Positions 43,804 through 55,262 of a stretch of 64,000 bases of DNA are shown piece after piece. The position numbers and the translations under genes are program-made. The stretch comes from Amoebidium appalachense. Taxonomy: Eukaryota > Ichthyosporea. The notes beneath the pieces are model-generated. The model saw only the letters and a program-made list of their open reading frames with translations. It had not been told where the DNA came from and did no database searches. Where the stretch lies: NCBI GenBank assembly GCA_963693365.1, contig CAVNZM010000005.1, positions 7,440,001 through 7,504,000 of the forward strand, given 5' to 3'. Each line of letters begins with the position of its first letter. Position 1 is the first letter of the stretch.

Positions 43804-44522
43804 CGACACTAGACATGCGATCCATTCTATACCCAAAAAAAGACAATCCCGTAATATACCAAAATAAGGCAATCCCACTGCACACCCAAAAAAGGCAACT
43901 CCACTGCATGCCAAACATACCATCTGAGCCAGAAACTGGCTCTTTGTCCTCGTGGCCTCCTCCGCCTTGTCCCTTAAAGCCAACGCCGCCTCCTTGCTCC
44001 GCCTTAAATTCTCCTCGAGTTCCTTTCGCTCCTTTAAGTTGCGTATCCTTTTACGTAAGACGACCTCTTTGTTTTTGGAAACGAAATCCTCAGGCGGAAC
44101 GTAGTAGAAGTTGTCGAATACTTCCATGTCCACGTGCGCAACGGGGTGCACGGTGAGGATCTGTGTGTAAGTGTATGTGTACGTGTATGTGTGTGTGTGT
44201 GTGTGCGCGCGTGCGCGTGCAGAGGCGTCAGACACGCAGACACATACAACTGCTCCCCCACATGAAAACTGCTCCCCCACATCAAAACACCTTCCTACCC
44301 CACCAATCCAACCTACACACACAGGAATGTAACAAAACACAACCACAAATTAAGCCACACATACACGAGACACCCGTACACCCAACAAGCCCACAATACA
44401 TAACACACAAAATAAACACACACACACACACACATACACACCCACACACATGCGCACCTCTCCTTCCTAACAAAACACACCCACCCACCCACACGCCCAC
44501 ACACACACACGCCCGGGGCACA

Positions 44523-44559
<37 letters not shown>

Positions 44560-44690
44560 ACGCGCACACACACCTTTGTGAGGCATGACGGGTGGAACAA
44601 TCTCATATCGTACTGGCACATGGCCACAAACCGACTGCCCCTCTCAAACAGCTCGTTGACCTTGGCCTCGTAGTGGCACAGGTGCTGCCG

Positions 44691-44755
<65 letters not shown>

Positions 44756-46474
44756 AGAAGGGGGAGGGGCGGGCGTTAGAATTTGTCACAGAGTATGAAG
44801 CACACACTCGACAGACAACATAATGCAGATGTTGCAAAGCACACACAAAGAGAATGGCAGAGAGAAGGGGAGGGTGAGGCGAGAGGGAGAACGATGGAAC
44901 CTAACCATCCAAGAAAAAAACATCGCCTCTCGTTCAAAAAAACCCAAACTAAATATTATAATTTTAAAAGAGTTTAAAAATTTTAATACCTGTCCAGTTG
45001 CCGAATGACGCTGCCCCTGCCTCTATGCTCCACGTCATGTCTGCTGTGGCCCTCAAGGCCGCATAGCCCTCCTCCACCGCACCAAGCACCAGTCCCTCCA
45101 TCGTCCTATCAAATTTGGACGTTAATATTTTATAACTTCAGATTAAAGGACATTATGTTACGATCGCTGCTCCATGTTAACGTGATACCCTCAAGGACAA
45201 TTATTTCTGGTTGCTCTCGAAATTCATTGAGTTTCGGACGGTGGGCGATAGTGTTGAAACCAGCAAGGAAGATAGAAGATAATTCTTTTGTTAAAAAAAA
45301 TTAACAAAAAATAAACAGCAGCCTCCCCCCCCCCCCCCCCCCCCCCCCAATAATAATAATAATAAACAAATAGATCAAGTAAATAAATGAGCAAGTAAAA
45401 TATGTTAATTAACTAGATATCAGCAAACAAACAAACTAACAAACAAGCAAACAAACCAAAGAAATAGCAACAAAAAATAAGAGAAACAACAGATAAAAGG
45501 TAAGAACAGCAACAATCAGAGCAACAAAAATAACGCCACCAACGTAACCACGATTAAAAAAAATAATAATAAAAAGAACCTTTGCGTACAAACAAAAACC
45601 GTTGGTGCTTGATGCAAACAGGGAGTGGTTGCCAGATGTGCGCCTTGTGTGTGTGCAAGTGTGTGCATGTGTGAGCATGTACATGTGTGTGCGCAACGCG
45701 CGCACGCCCGCATGTGTGAGTGTGAGTGTGCGTGTGTGTGCGCGCGCGTGCGAGTCTATGTGTGCGCGTGTATTTGGGAGGGGGGCAAGGGGGGGTGGGG
45801 GAGGGGGTCCAAACCTAATAACCCTGTGGGGGTCGAATTTTCCCTCTGCCAGGTATATCTCCACAGCCGGCTTGAAGACCAGCTGCCCTGACCCTACCAA
45901 CGCAACGGGATCGAGCCCGGCCTCCTCCAGCCACGAACATATCTCGGCTGCAGTGTGGTCATGGTGCAGATATACAACCTGCGAAATATACGGAAATTAA
46001 AAATTGAAGGAATTAAACACGTGCACGAGAATATCTCGGCTGCAGTGTGATCGGGATGTAGATATACAACCTGCAGAAGGGTTAAAAAAAAAAAAAAAAA
46101 AAAATGGAAGGAGTTGTAAACACGTGCACGGGCATATCTCGGCTGCAGTGTGGTTATGATGTAGATATGCAATCTCTGCGAAATTTACTTGACAAAAAAA
46201 AAAGGGAAGAAGTTCCAACTCAGAAGCTTATCTCAGCTGCAATGCGATAATGATGCAGATGTACAATCTGCGAAATATGTGGAAAATGAAAAAAAATAAC
46301 AAAGAAATACGGAAGGAGGTCCAGCCACAAGCATATCTCTGCTGCTGTGTGGTCGTGATACAGAAATACAACCTGTGAAATGTACCGCATTTATTTTAAA
46401 GGTAATAGGCGCGCGCACGGGCGATCTCAGATGCACACTACAACGAGTGCCAGTGAAGCACAAAAAGAGTGTTT

Positions 46475-46529
<55 letters not shown>

Positions 46530-47398
46530 TGCACGGGAGAACACTCCGGCAGAGATAGGATACGTCTAGTGTAAGGTGTGGAGTGTTGGCGGGATTCGAA
46601 ATCATGCACACACGCAAACACATTTTGGCACACAAACACTGCGTGACACGCATGCGTGCACACACACACACACACATACACACACACACAAACACACAAA
46701 CACAAGCACAAACACGCGAATACACACTTACACAAGCAAAGCGTGTGACACATACGTGCACAAACACGGGTCTTACATGCACAAACACGCACATAACCAT
46801 GTGCCAGTGCCCAAAACGTGAAAACATGAAGATGTGACAGCACACTTACATATCATAAGCGTGCACCTGCACACGCACACAGGCAGTGCAACACACACAA
46901 TCACACACACCCACGCGAGCTTTCGCACCGTATGATACACATACATGCACACATGCACGGAAACACACATGCACGTATGCATGTACTGCGGTGCACACAT
47001 GCAAGCACGTACACACATAACGCATAGTACCTAATAGTCTCCCCTCCCCCCATACCAAACACGTGGAGCACCCACACCGACAACCACACCCACACACCCA
47101 CTCACATCCACCCATTCACCCACTCATCCGCCCACACCCACACCCGCACCCACACCCGCACCCGCACCCGCACACACACACACACACATACCCTGTGATG
47201 ATTATCCAGTCCTCCTTTTACAAAAGCCACCACATTCTGCTTTTTGTCGCTGTCGCTTTCAAACAGACTGCAAATGTGGTCCCCGGGCTTCATTTGCACA
47301 GGTTCTCTCCCGGAACGTGTCGCGAAACTCGAACTCTCCGTACAGCACCCCATGTTATGATTAAATAATGATGACAAGCTTCCTTTGGGATTCGTCAT
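39625..47398 (-). CDS. Hybrid histidine kinase with N-terminal MEDS sensor, complete
   Basis: Twelve phase-consistent exons: 47398-47192, 45978-45815, 45105-44990, 44692-44574, 44160-43921, 43472-43251, 43012-42902, 42444-42265, 41861-41605, 41181-40704, 40158-40099 and 39789-39625 (TAA), 772 residues. Residues about 30-235 form a MEDS (DcmR-like) sensory domain: [40 protein letters not shown] and HPVAHVD. A coiled coil follows (about 245-280). The dimerisation/phosphoacceptor helix has [10 protein letters not shown] with His284. The ATPase domain shows the N box ([10 protein letters not shown]), G1 (DTGIGV) and G2 (GGSGLGLAI). A basic, Arg-rich linker (about 590-620) precedes a receiver with E648/D649, phosphoacceptor D696 (FMDIQ) and K748 (MTKP). 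No membrane helix is seen, so it is probably a soluble sensor kinase passing phosphate His to Asp. All catalytic residues are present. The ligand is unknown. Donors of exon 2 (GTTTGG) and exon 11 (GTTCGT) are weak. Confidence 0.92.
40383..40438 (-). repeat. Intron element copy (histidine kinase gene)
   Basis: On the minus strand: GTGCTTTCTGTTGTGAGCGTG then TACTTCG and a CATTCTAAT end. It lies in the intron between 40704 and 40158, sense to the host. The 3' C-run is missing. Confidence 0.5.
42547..42640 (-). repeat. Intron element copy (histidine kinase gene)
   Basis: On the minus strand: TTGCACAAAATCTGATTGTG, TCGTCGGTCGTGAATG, followed by a C-run and (CA)n that ends in the acceptor of the exon at 42444. 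Confidence 0.65.
43587..43650 (-). repeat. Intron element copy (histidine kinase gene)
   Basis: On the minus strand: TTGTTCGTTCGTCGTGAATC, TGTGCTTCGTACTCTGTTAA, followed by C-rich and CT-rich sequence up to the acceptor at 43473. Sense to the host. Confidence 0.65.
44772..44860 (-). repeat. Intron element copy (histidine kinase gene)
   Basis: On the minus strand: CTTTGTGTGTGCTTTGCAAC, CATTATGTTGTCTGTC, TTCATACTCTGTGACAAATT, then C-rich sequence and (CA)n that ends as the acceptor of the exon at 44692. A full-length-looking copy, sense to the host. Confidence 0.75.
45930..46421 (-). repeat. Five tandem copies of an exon 5' end with its splice acceptor (about 100 bp each)
   Basis: Five adjacent units of about 100 bp, near 45930-46018, 46019-46120, 46121-46221, 46222-46322 and 46323-46421. 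On the minus strand each has a T-rich tract, a CGCAG or similar acceptor, and a short coding-like stretch equivalent to [13 protein letters not shown]. Only the unit nearest 45930 continues into the rest of kinase exon 2; the unit farthest upstream also continues into GTGGCTGGA, like exon 2. The other units break off or diverge after the shared stretch. Confidence 0.88.
46477..46524. repeat. (AT)n microsatellite
   Basis: About 48 bp of AT repeat in the first intron of the kinase gene, just upstream of the tandem exon-end copies. Confidence 0.9.
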
Positions 47399-47724
47399 AT
47401 AATAGTTGCTTCCCGTACTATGGCGTGCTCACTGTTGAGTTAAAGCAGATCGTGGACCGAGGTTCCCGTTTCAAAGGTTTTTTTTGTCCTCTACGATCTA
47501 TCGTAGTTATTCAATCTAATGTCAACCGTTTAAGTCAACTAGTGAGAAAAAAGTCTCCAACCAGTCCGTTGGCTTCCTTGCCAACCGTTCAAATTTTGGT
47601 TGATTATTTCTTGTTTGGAACGACTTCATTGTATAAAACAAACCTTTAGTGCGTGTTTGCTAGGCCGCTGAGGACAGTCTTCTAGAACTATGGCCGAGTC
47701 TGACGTCTAGGACCCGGATAATTT

Positions 47725-47817
47725 GGTGGTAAAAAAAAAAGAAAAGAAAAGAAAAGCTCGCCAAGAAATTTGGTGGTAAAAAAAAAAAGAAAAGAAAAGA
47801 AAAGCTCGCCAAGAAAT
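47725..47817 (+). repeat. Two-copy 48-bp tandem duplication
   Basis: Two nearly identical units, each AATTTGGTGGTA, an A-run, three GAAAA steps, then GCTCGCCAAG. The only clear difference is one A. Confidence 0.9.
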
Positions 47818-48857
47818 TGTCGAAGGTCTACACCAAGAAAACGTGAGCAAGGGGAGGGGCACGTTTCACTGTGTAAGGTCAACTTGATAGCAAAACAATA
47901 GGCCTACAATAGTGTTTAGAAACTTTCGGAAACAACGCAAAGGTTCAAACGGGAAGGGGATAGAAACTGCAGGAACGCACGCCGCGTGAGCGTGATCATT
48001 TTCGAACCAGCAAATCTAGCCAGCAAATATATTTGACATATCTTGATTGTTCTCAAATTTAGAGATATACGGGAATTTGTAGGTGGGGCTTGGTTTTTGA
48101 GTTGTAAATAAAGCTTCTACTCGGAATAGTCATTTTTGGTTGATAATGGGTTAAACGATAATATCTGGATGAAGATTAGGAACATTTTTGGGTGAATATT
48201 GTGATTTGAAGCTGGATTAGGCTGATTCGTCACTCAGATAAATTGTGGATACTGAGACTTATTATCAGTCTAAAATATATAACTAGTATTTCAGGATAGT
48301 GAGGTAGTACAAACAAACTTTATCCACTTCTCGTCACCCTGCACAACACTTTACCATCATTGACTTCCTTCCTAACGCGGGTGATTTTTCTCACTGCCCA
48401 AACTATGTTTCCAATACCTGCGCGCTCACGTCACGCACGTAATACAACCGCGGGCCCAAGAAATTGCTACAATAGTATATCATATGATGTGGCACATGTT
48501 GTGTTTCCAGATTGGCCGGAGGGAGCGGCCAATAAAATGCAATGATCCCAAAACTATGCAGAATGGCATCAAGCCCGGAAATTCAGAAAATTTTGATGGT
48601 ATTTTTTCAAGCCCCGATGTATTTTGGGTTTCGGGTTATGGTATTTTTCGTACCATGTCATTTGGCGGGGCACTGTTTGCGCAATCTAACCTCGGGAGTT
48701 GGCTCCATATCTTGCGGGCATGTCTTATGAGGGGCGTGCGCGTACGCGCAGATGTGTATGTGATGCGTCGTGTTTTTTATAATATATATGTGCATATGTG
48801 TTTGTGTGGGTTGTCTCTCTCTCTCTCTCCTTCTCTCCATATATCTTCTCTCTCTCG

Positions 48858-49081
<224 letters not shown>

Positions 49082-49604
49082 TCTGTCTCTCGACTCTCTC
49101 TTTCTCTCGGCTCTCTCCCTCCCTTTAGCTCTCGGGAGCTCCCGGGCCCCAGCACAGGTCAATCTAACTTGAATAGATGGTGACGCACGCAAAGTGGGAC
49201 TCAACAACATTGATAAATAGCATCAGCATTCTCCAGCAATCCTATGGCAGAAAGAAATAAATAATGGGCGTACACCCCTCCCATATTTATAAATAAAAAG
49301 GTGCACTACCAATAAATTTAGTAATAGTGTGTACCGATTGAAATTTCTGTTTGTCGGACTCGGGCCCTGGCCGATTCCATGGTGGTGGCCTACGATAGCC
49401 ATATATGGTTATTAAGCATCGTAATGATTGGATTTAACATTTGCTGCTTCTGGCTTCCGGTTGGCCCCCTGAATGAATCAGGAATTATCTCGAGATCAGG
49501 CTGCCTGCAGATGCATGCAGTTTGTGTTACAGTTGCCATGTAGTTGTGCATTGTACTGCTGACGTTAGGAGCAGAAACACAGTAGGGCTTGTTGCAGTCG
49601 TGAA

Positions 49605-49907
49605 ATGGGGCCCAAAATACCTGCAGGCCCCTCCCGGCCTCCTCCTGTTAACGTTGCAAGTTCAACTGGTCAGGCAGACCGTAGATACAGGCAGCTGCAA
49701 CCTTCACAACGCACTATAGGGGATTTCTTGCCCGTTTTTCTCGGAGGGAAAGTTAATAAACCCGAGAAAACGGGCATGACAACACACCCACGCCCCTCAC
49801 GTCAGGTATCCGACCAGGACAAGGAATCAGATTGCTCACCATCACGAATTAGGTCATCCATAAACATAATATTAGTTCAAATGACGGAAACGAATCCAGC
49901 CCCTTAG
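49605..49907 (+). CDS. Unassigned 100-codon open frame
   Basis: Not recognised. The frame starts at an ATG in a strong context (GAAATGGGG) and is hydrophilic, Pro/Ser/Gln-rich, without a membrane segment. It contains QPSQRTIGDFLPVF, loosely like a PCNA-binding motif (Q-x-x-I-x-x-F) but with Leu where a second aromatic residue is usual. Codon composition differs from the surrounding repeats. It could be the first exon of an unrecognised gene, a fragment of a mobile-element protein, or chance. Confidence 0.2.
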   Translation: MGPKIPAGPSRPPPVNVASSTGQADRRYRQLQPSQRTIGDFLPVFLGGKVNKPEKTGMTTHPRPSRQVSDQDKESDCSPSRIRSSINIILVQMTETNPAP

Positions 49908-51404
49908 CAGATCTAGAAGGGCCTTTTTCCCCTGCACGCACACACAGTGCAAGCAAATCACCCTCCGAGATTCACACCCCTAATAGAGACCCACACACGA
50001 CCGCCCACAGCCAAATCACCAACCCCCGCAATCACCCCGCCATCAGCCAAACCACCAACCCCCCAACGCAAATCCACACCCGCAGCCCAAACTCCGACCC
50101 CACCACGCAAATCCACACCGGTACCCACAGCCCAACCACCGACCCGTGTGTGTGTGTGTGTATGTGTTTGTTTGTGTGAGTGTGAGTGTGTGTGTGTGTG
50201 CAGTGTATGTGCAGTGTATGTGTATGTGTGTGTGTGTGTGTGTGTGTACATGATGTGTGTGTGTGACGGTGTGTACATGTGTATGTGTGTTTGTCAGGGC
50301 TGATCAGTACGGGGGACGGGCGTGTACATGTGTGTGTGTATCATGATGTGTGTGTATGCCATGATGTTTGATACGGTGTGTGTCAGTGTGTGTGTACGGT
50401 GTGTGTCACAGTGTGTGTGTGTGTGTGTGTGTGTGTGTCTGTGGTGTGTGTGTGTGTGTGTGGTGTGTGTGTGTGTGTGTCTGTGTGTGTGTGTGTATGT
50501 GTGTATGTGTGTGTGCGTCACGGTCACAGTGTGTGTGTGTCACGTGTGTTTGTTTGTGTGTCAGAGTGTGTGTGTGTGTTTGTGTGTGTGTGTGTTTGTG
50601 TGTGTGCTTGTACGTGAGTGTGTGTGTGCATGTGTGTGTGTGTGTTAACGTGTGTACATATGTGTGTGTGTGTCAGTCAGTCACGGTGGGTGTGTGTTAC
50701 AGTGTGTGGCGAGCGTGTACGTGTGGTGTGTGTGGGTGGGTGGGTGGGTGTATGTGTGTGTGCTCTGTGTGTGTGTCACGTGTGTGTACTGGTATGGCAG
50801 TGTGTGACGGTGTGTGCCGGTGTGTACGCTTGTACAACACTGTGTGTGTGTGCCACAGTGTCACTTCCGTGAGCATATACCATATGTGTGCCGTGTACAT
50901 GTGTGTCTGTGTACGTGTGGGCCGGAGTACTAGCTGTGTGCGTGTCTGTGTACATGTGTGTGTGTGTGTGTGCCACGGTGTGTGAAGGTGTGTGTGTGTG
51001 TGCGTGTGCGTAGGTGTGTGTGTGTGTGTGTGTGTCGTTGCCACACGCGCACGAGCGCACACGTGCACGTGCACACACAACTTTTCACACACACGCACAC
51101 AAACACACACGCGTGGACACACACACACACACCGCGCATACAAAAACAAACGGCACCGCACACAGGCACACACGCGCATGCGCACGCACGGGCACACACA
51201 CACACACACAAGTACACATGCGCACACATCGCGCGCGCATGCACACACACACACACACACACAAACACACACATGTACACACACACACGCACACACACAC
51301 ACACACATGTACACACACACACACACACTGTCACACACACACACGCACACACACACACACAGTAACACACAGTACGCACACACACATACACACACGAACA
51401 CACG

Positions 51405-51514
<110 letters not shown>

Positions 51515-51711
51515 TGTATACAGGCACGCACACACATACACGGACGCACACATAGCACACACACACACACACACCGTGGCACACACACACACCCGTGGCG
51601 CCACTACTTTGGAATATCCGTATCATGTGATGCCTATATACGTATGATATCATGGTTTACCACATGTGTTGTGTTATAATACGCAGCCACATGCATGGGG
51701 GCCGGGCGGGG

Positions 51712-51742
<31 letters not shown>

Positions 51743-52653
51743 CTTACCATGTCTTACCATGAAACCTCGGGAGGCTTACCATGAACCGAAATTTTGTTGG
51801 TATTTTCAAATGTTTCTGGGTATTTTTTTACCGTAAAAACGGGGTTATGGTCGGGCTTGAATGGCATAGCATAACATTAGCCGTTTTGAATGGACAGACT
51901 CGAGATGTCGACGATCATGATATCTAAGGGGTATATTTGTTATTTCTATCACTAACATAGTATAGCGGCAGTTAAAAAAATATGATCTTCTTTTAATATC
52001 AGACTCTGAGGGCTGGCGTTTAGTAATTTGACGGCAAGTTCCGTACAATCATGATAAATCAGTTTCGGCACTGACCACTGATGAATCACGTCACTGATAT
52101 GCATTCGAATTCTAATCATTACTGGGTCAGCCATGAAAACCCAAACTGAAAAGGAGCGGCAAAAAAAAGAACGAAGGTAGTGGGTTATAATAAATTATAC
52201 CCTTTTTTGATGTATAATTGAAAACGGTGAGATGGGGTGCAGTGCACGCCAGCCGTACGGGGCACGGGACCCCAATCTTTGATATCCGAAATATTACTGC
52301 GGCACATTCCGGGATTTTTCCTTGGAAGTTGCCGGGTGACCTCCAGCGGACGGGGCGGACGTGCGCAGTGCACCCGGCACCGTGGCACGCTGCCAAATTT
52401 GAAGGTAATTGTTGTATGTATATACATACCTCGTTAAATTAAAGGTTTCAATGGCAAGTATTTGTTGGCATAAATTTGGCTACACAGCTTTTTTCGCAGA
52501 CTTCCTTCCTATTGAATCAGTCTACTGAGCACCTCAGAACATCCTGACATATCACTCAGGGCGACTCATGAGGTTAGGCTATGTACTTTGCTCGGGGGAG
52601 GAATTCGAAAGCACGGCCGCAAACTTTCAATTGCAAAGCAAACATCCCATCAT

Positions 52654-52735
52654 CTGAGTTTCATCCAATCGGGAATATTTAAAACACTACGATTCGTTCG
52701 TTGATGTTTATGGCTCCCGATTGGATGAAACTCAG
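52654..52735. repeat. 21-bp perfect inverted repeat (hairpin)
   Basis: The arm 52654-52674 (CTGAGTTTCATCCAATCGGG plus A) is exactly complementary to 52715-52735, with a 40-nt loop. The pairing stops sharply at both ends. The hairpin would be 82 nt long. Confidence 0.92.
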
Positions 52736-52818
52736 TAGCCACTGTCGCCGGCGCGCCGCTGTGTCCGCCCCTTCTTCCCGCAGGTCGGGTCTCTGGTCGG
52801 GCCCCAGGCTGTTCAAGA

Positions 52819-52859
<41 letters not shown>

Positions 52860-52908
52860 GACCATACCTCTCCTATCCATAGATCTCTATCCAGTATAAT
52901 CTAGAGAG
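52860..52908 (+). repeat. Dispersed 49-bp repeat, copy 2
   Basis: Differs from 37178-37226 by one base. It lies between a C-run of about 45 nt and a C/CT-rich tract, directly upstream of the fold-back element. Confidence 0.85.
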
Positions 52909-52953
52909 CCCCCCCTCCCCCCCCCCCCTCCCGCCCCCCCTCCCCCCCCCCCT

Positions 52954-52982
<29 letters not shown>

Positions 52983-52985
<3 letters not shown>

Positions 52986-53477
52986 TGCAGGCCAAATTTA
53001 AAGTGTAGTCCAGGCCAAAGCGTTGTCCAACTGGAAAGTTTAACTTAATTGGACTCCGGGCCAAAGTGTCGCGGTCATTGCAATTGTCATTCGAAAAGGA
53101 GGCCCTGAGGTAACTTGGCAAATTCGTATGCGCGCGTCAGTGTGTGTGTGTGTGTACAAATGCGTGTGTGTGTGCGTGCGTGCGTCAAGGTGTGTCTGTC
53201 TGTACATGTGTCTGGCAGGTACATGTGCATGACATTGTGTGTGGTCGCGTTTCCCCCCCCCCCCCTTTTTTTTTCTTTTTTTCTTTTTTTCTTTTCTTTT
53301 TCTTTGTGCGTGCGTGTGCGTGTGTGCACGTGTGTGTGTGTGTGTGCTTGAGTGCGATTGAGCCCGCATGTGTGTGAGTGCGTGCGGGTATGCGCTAAGC
53401 CTTGTGCGGGTCACGTGCGCGTACGTGACACTGCAGGTGTGCCACGGGTGGGGTGTGCGGGTGTGTGCGGGTGTGCG

Positions 53478-53537
<60 letters not shown>

Positions 53538-53739
53538 ATGTGTGTGTATGCACACACACACACACAGTCACACATGTACACACACACACACACATGCACA
53601 CACACTGACGCGGTCACGCGAATTTAAAGTTGCCAAGTCACCCCTCCTTTTCGAATGACAATGTGGCGACACTTTGGCCCGGAGTCCAAGTTTCCAGTTG
53701 GACTACACTTTGGCCTGGACTACACTTTGGCCTGCAACC
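52983..53739. mobile_element. Fold-back element with inverted arms of about 120-145 bp
   Basis: The left arm 52983-53126 and right arm 53619-53739 are inverted copies. Shared blocks include GGTTGCAGGCCAAA at the outer ends, GTCCAACTGGAAA, GGACTCCGGGCCAAAGTGTC, TTGTCATTCGAAAAGGAG and AATTCG at the inner ends. The arms differ by small indels. Between them are GT/CG-rich repeats and a C-run/T-rich tract with no coding capacity. It is probably a non-autonomous fold-back or MITE-like element, or a local inverted duplication. No clear target-site duplication could be read because the outer flanks are C-runs. Confidence 0.7.
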
Positions 53740-53906
53740 CCCCCCCCCCCCCCCCCCCCCCCCCCATATGGCCATATGCTCCCCCCCCCCCCCAAAAAAA
53801 AAGAAGCTTTGACATCTCTTTTCCACTCGGTTTCTTAAGGAGCTCTCCCCCTCATTCCATGCCCCAGACCTACGTTTGCTGCTTCCTTTAGTGGCTCCTT
53901 GGGGTT

Positions 53907-53910
<4 letters not shown>

Positions 53911-53991
<81 letters not shown>
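53911..53991. repeat. (CA)n microsatellite
   Basis: About 80 bp of CA repeat in the intergenic region. Confidence 0.9.
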
Positions 53992-53998
<7 letters not shown>

Positions 53999-55145
53999 CA
54001 CACACGCACACACACACACACAGTCACACACACAGAGACACACACACAGGCACACATACACATGTGCACACACTCACATGTGCGCACGCCAAGTCGCGCG
54101 CCAATGTACACGCCAGCACTGACTCTGAACAACTTGCGAGTGATCACGATTGGCCAGCCATCCATTGCAACTCCATTTTTTGTCCGAGGGTGATTGCAAC
54201 ATGTGCAGTCTTGCCCAAGTCACCCATGCATATGCATGGCCAACAACCCGCTAAACGGCACAGGCCCGACACACGTGCGCGCACCCGGCGCACGCAAGCA
54301 CGCATTGTAGGCTACTCACTTTGCGCTCTGCAGGCGCTGATGGCTGACGCCAGTAGCCGACGATCTAGATCTAGATCTCTTGGGCCAATGGATGTACAGA
54401 TACTATATCCACTGTCCACAGTACTGCAGATCTTGTAGATCCGGCATCATATTCAGCCGCAAAAAAAAACAAAAAAAAAAAAAAAAAAAAAAAAACCGGT
54501 ATATCTCCACATACGATGTCTATCTGATACGTTATATCTCCACGTTAAAATCTGTATGATGTAAGTGTAACATCGATTTGTACATGTATATCTTGTTGCA
54601 ATTGGGTGGAAGTAACGTTGGCCTTGGTGCTCTCATCACAGCTCACCTACATGTCGTTAATAAACAGCACCCCCCCCCCCCCCCTCCCCCCCCCCCCCCC
54701 CCCCCCCCAATAGACATTAATATTACTGTACACCTAACGGTCTGAAATGAGTAACCTTCTCGGCGCTGTAGGTACACGGCTGTCAGTGACTGGCCCACAT
54801 ACGTGCACTAGAACTATGCCAGCAGCTGGCTCACGCCCATGTAAATGTATGGCATCAAAATTATGGCATTCTGCATGCAGCTATCTATCATCGCTTCTTA
54901 GACATGGTTCAGTTTTTATTATGAAGCCAGTGAAATATATATATCTGTGATAAATGAATTTCAGGAAAAGAGATGAAATTGTGAGAAAGTATCCGGCATG
55001 TTGATGAACGGTCCCACTTGGCAATGTGTGCGCCTGCATGTATGTACAATGTCACGGCCCGCGGCTCCGAGGCGTTCATCATGTACATTTTGGCCGTGGA
55101 AACTACGGCCTGTCCCATGCATGTTTATGTTGTGCTCGCGCACTG

Positions 55146-55262
55146 TGTGTGTTTTGTATGTACGTGAAACGGGCCCATTTTTGATTCAAGGGGCCCTGGA
55201 GCACGTCCATATGTACGTGAAACTGGCTCATGTTTGATTCAAGAGGCTCGGTGGAACACGTC
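55146..55262 (+). repeat. Two-copy tandem duplication of about 55 bp
   Basis: Two diverged copies of a unit running from TATGTACGTGAAAC through TTTGATTCAAG to GCACGTCCA or ACACGTCCA. Confidence 0.8.
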
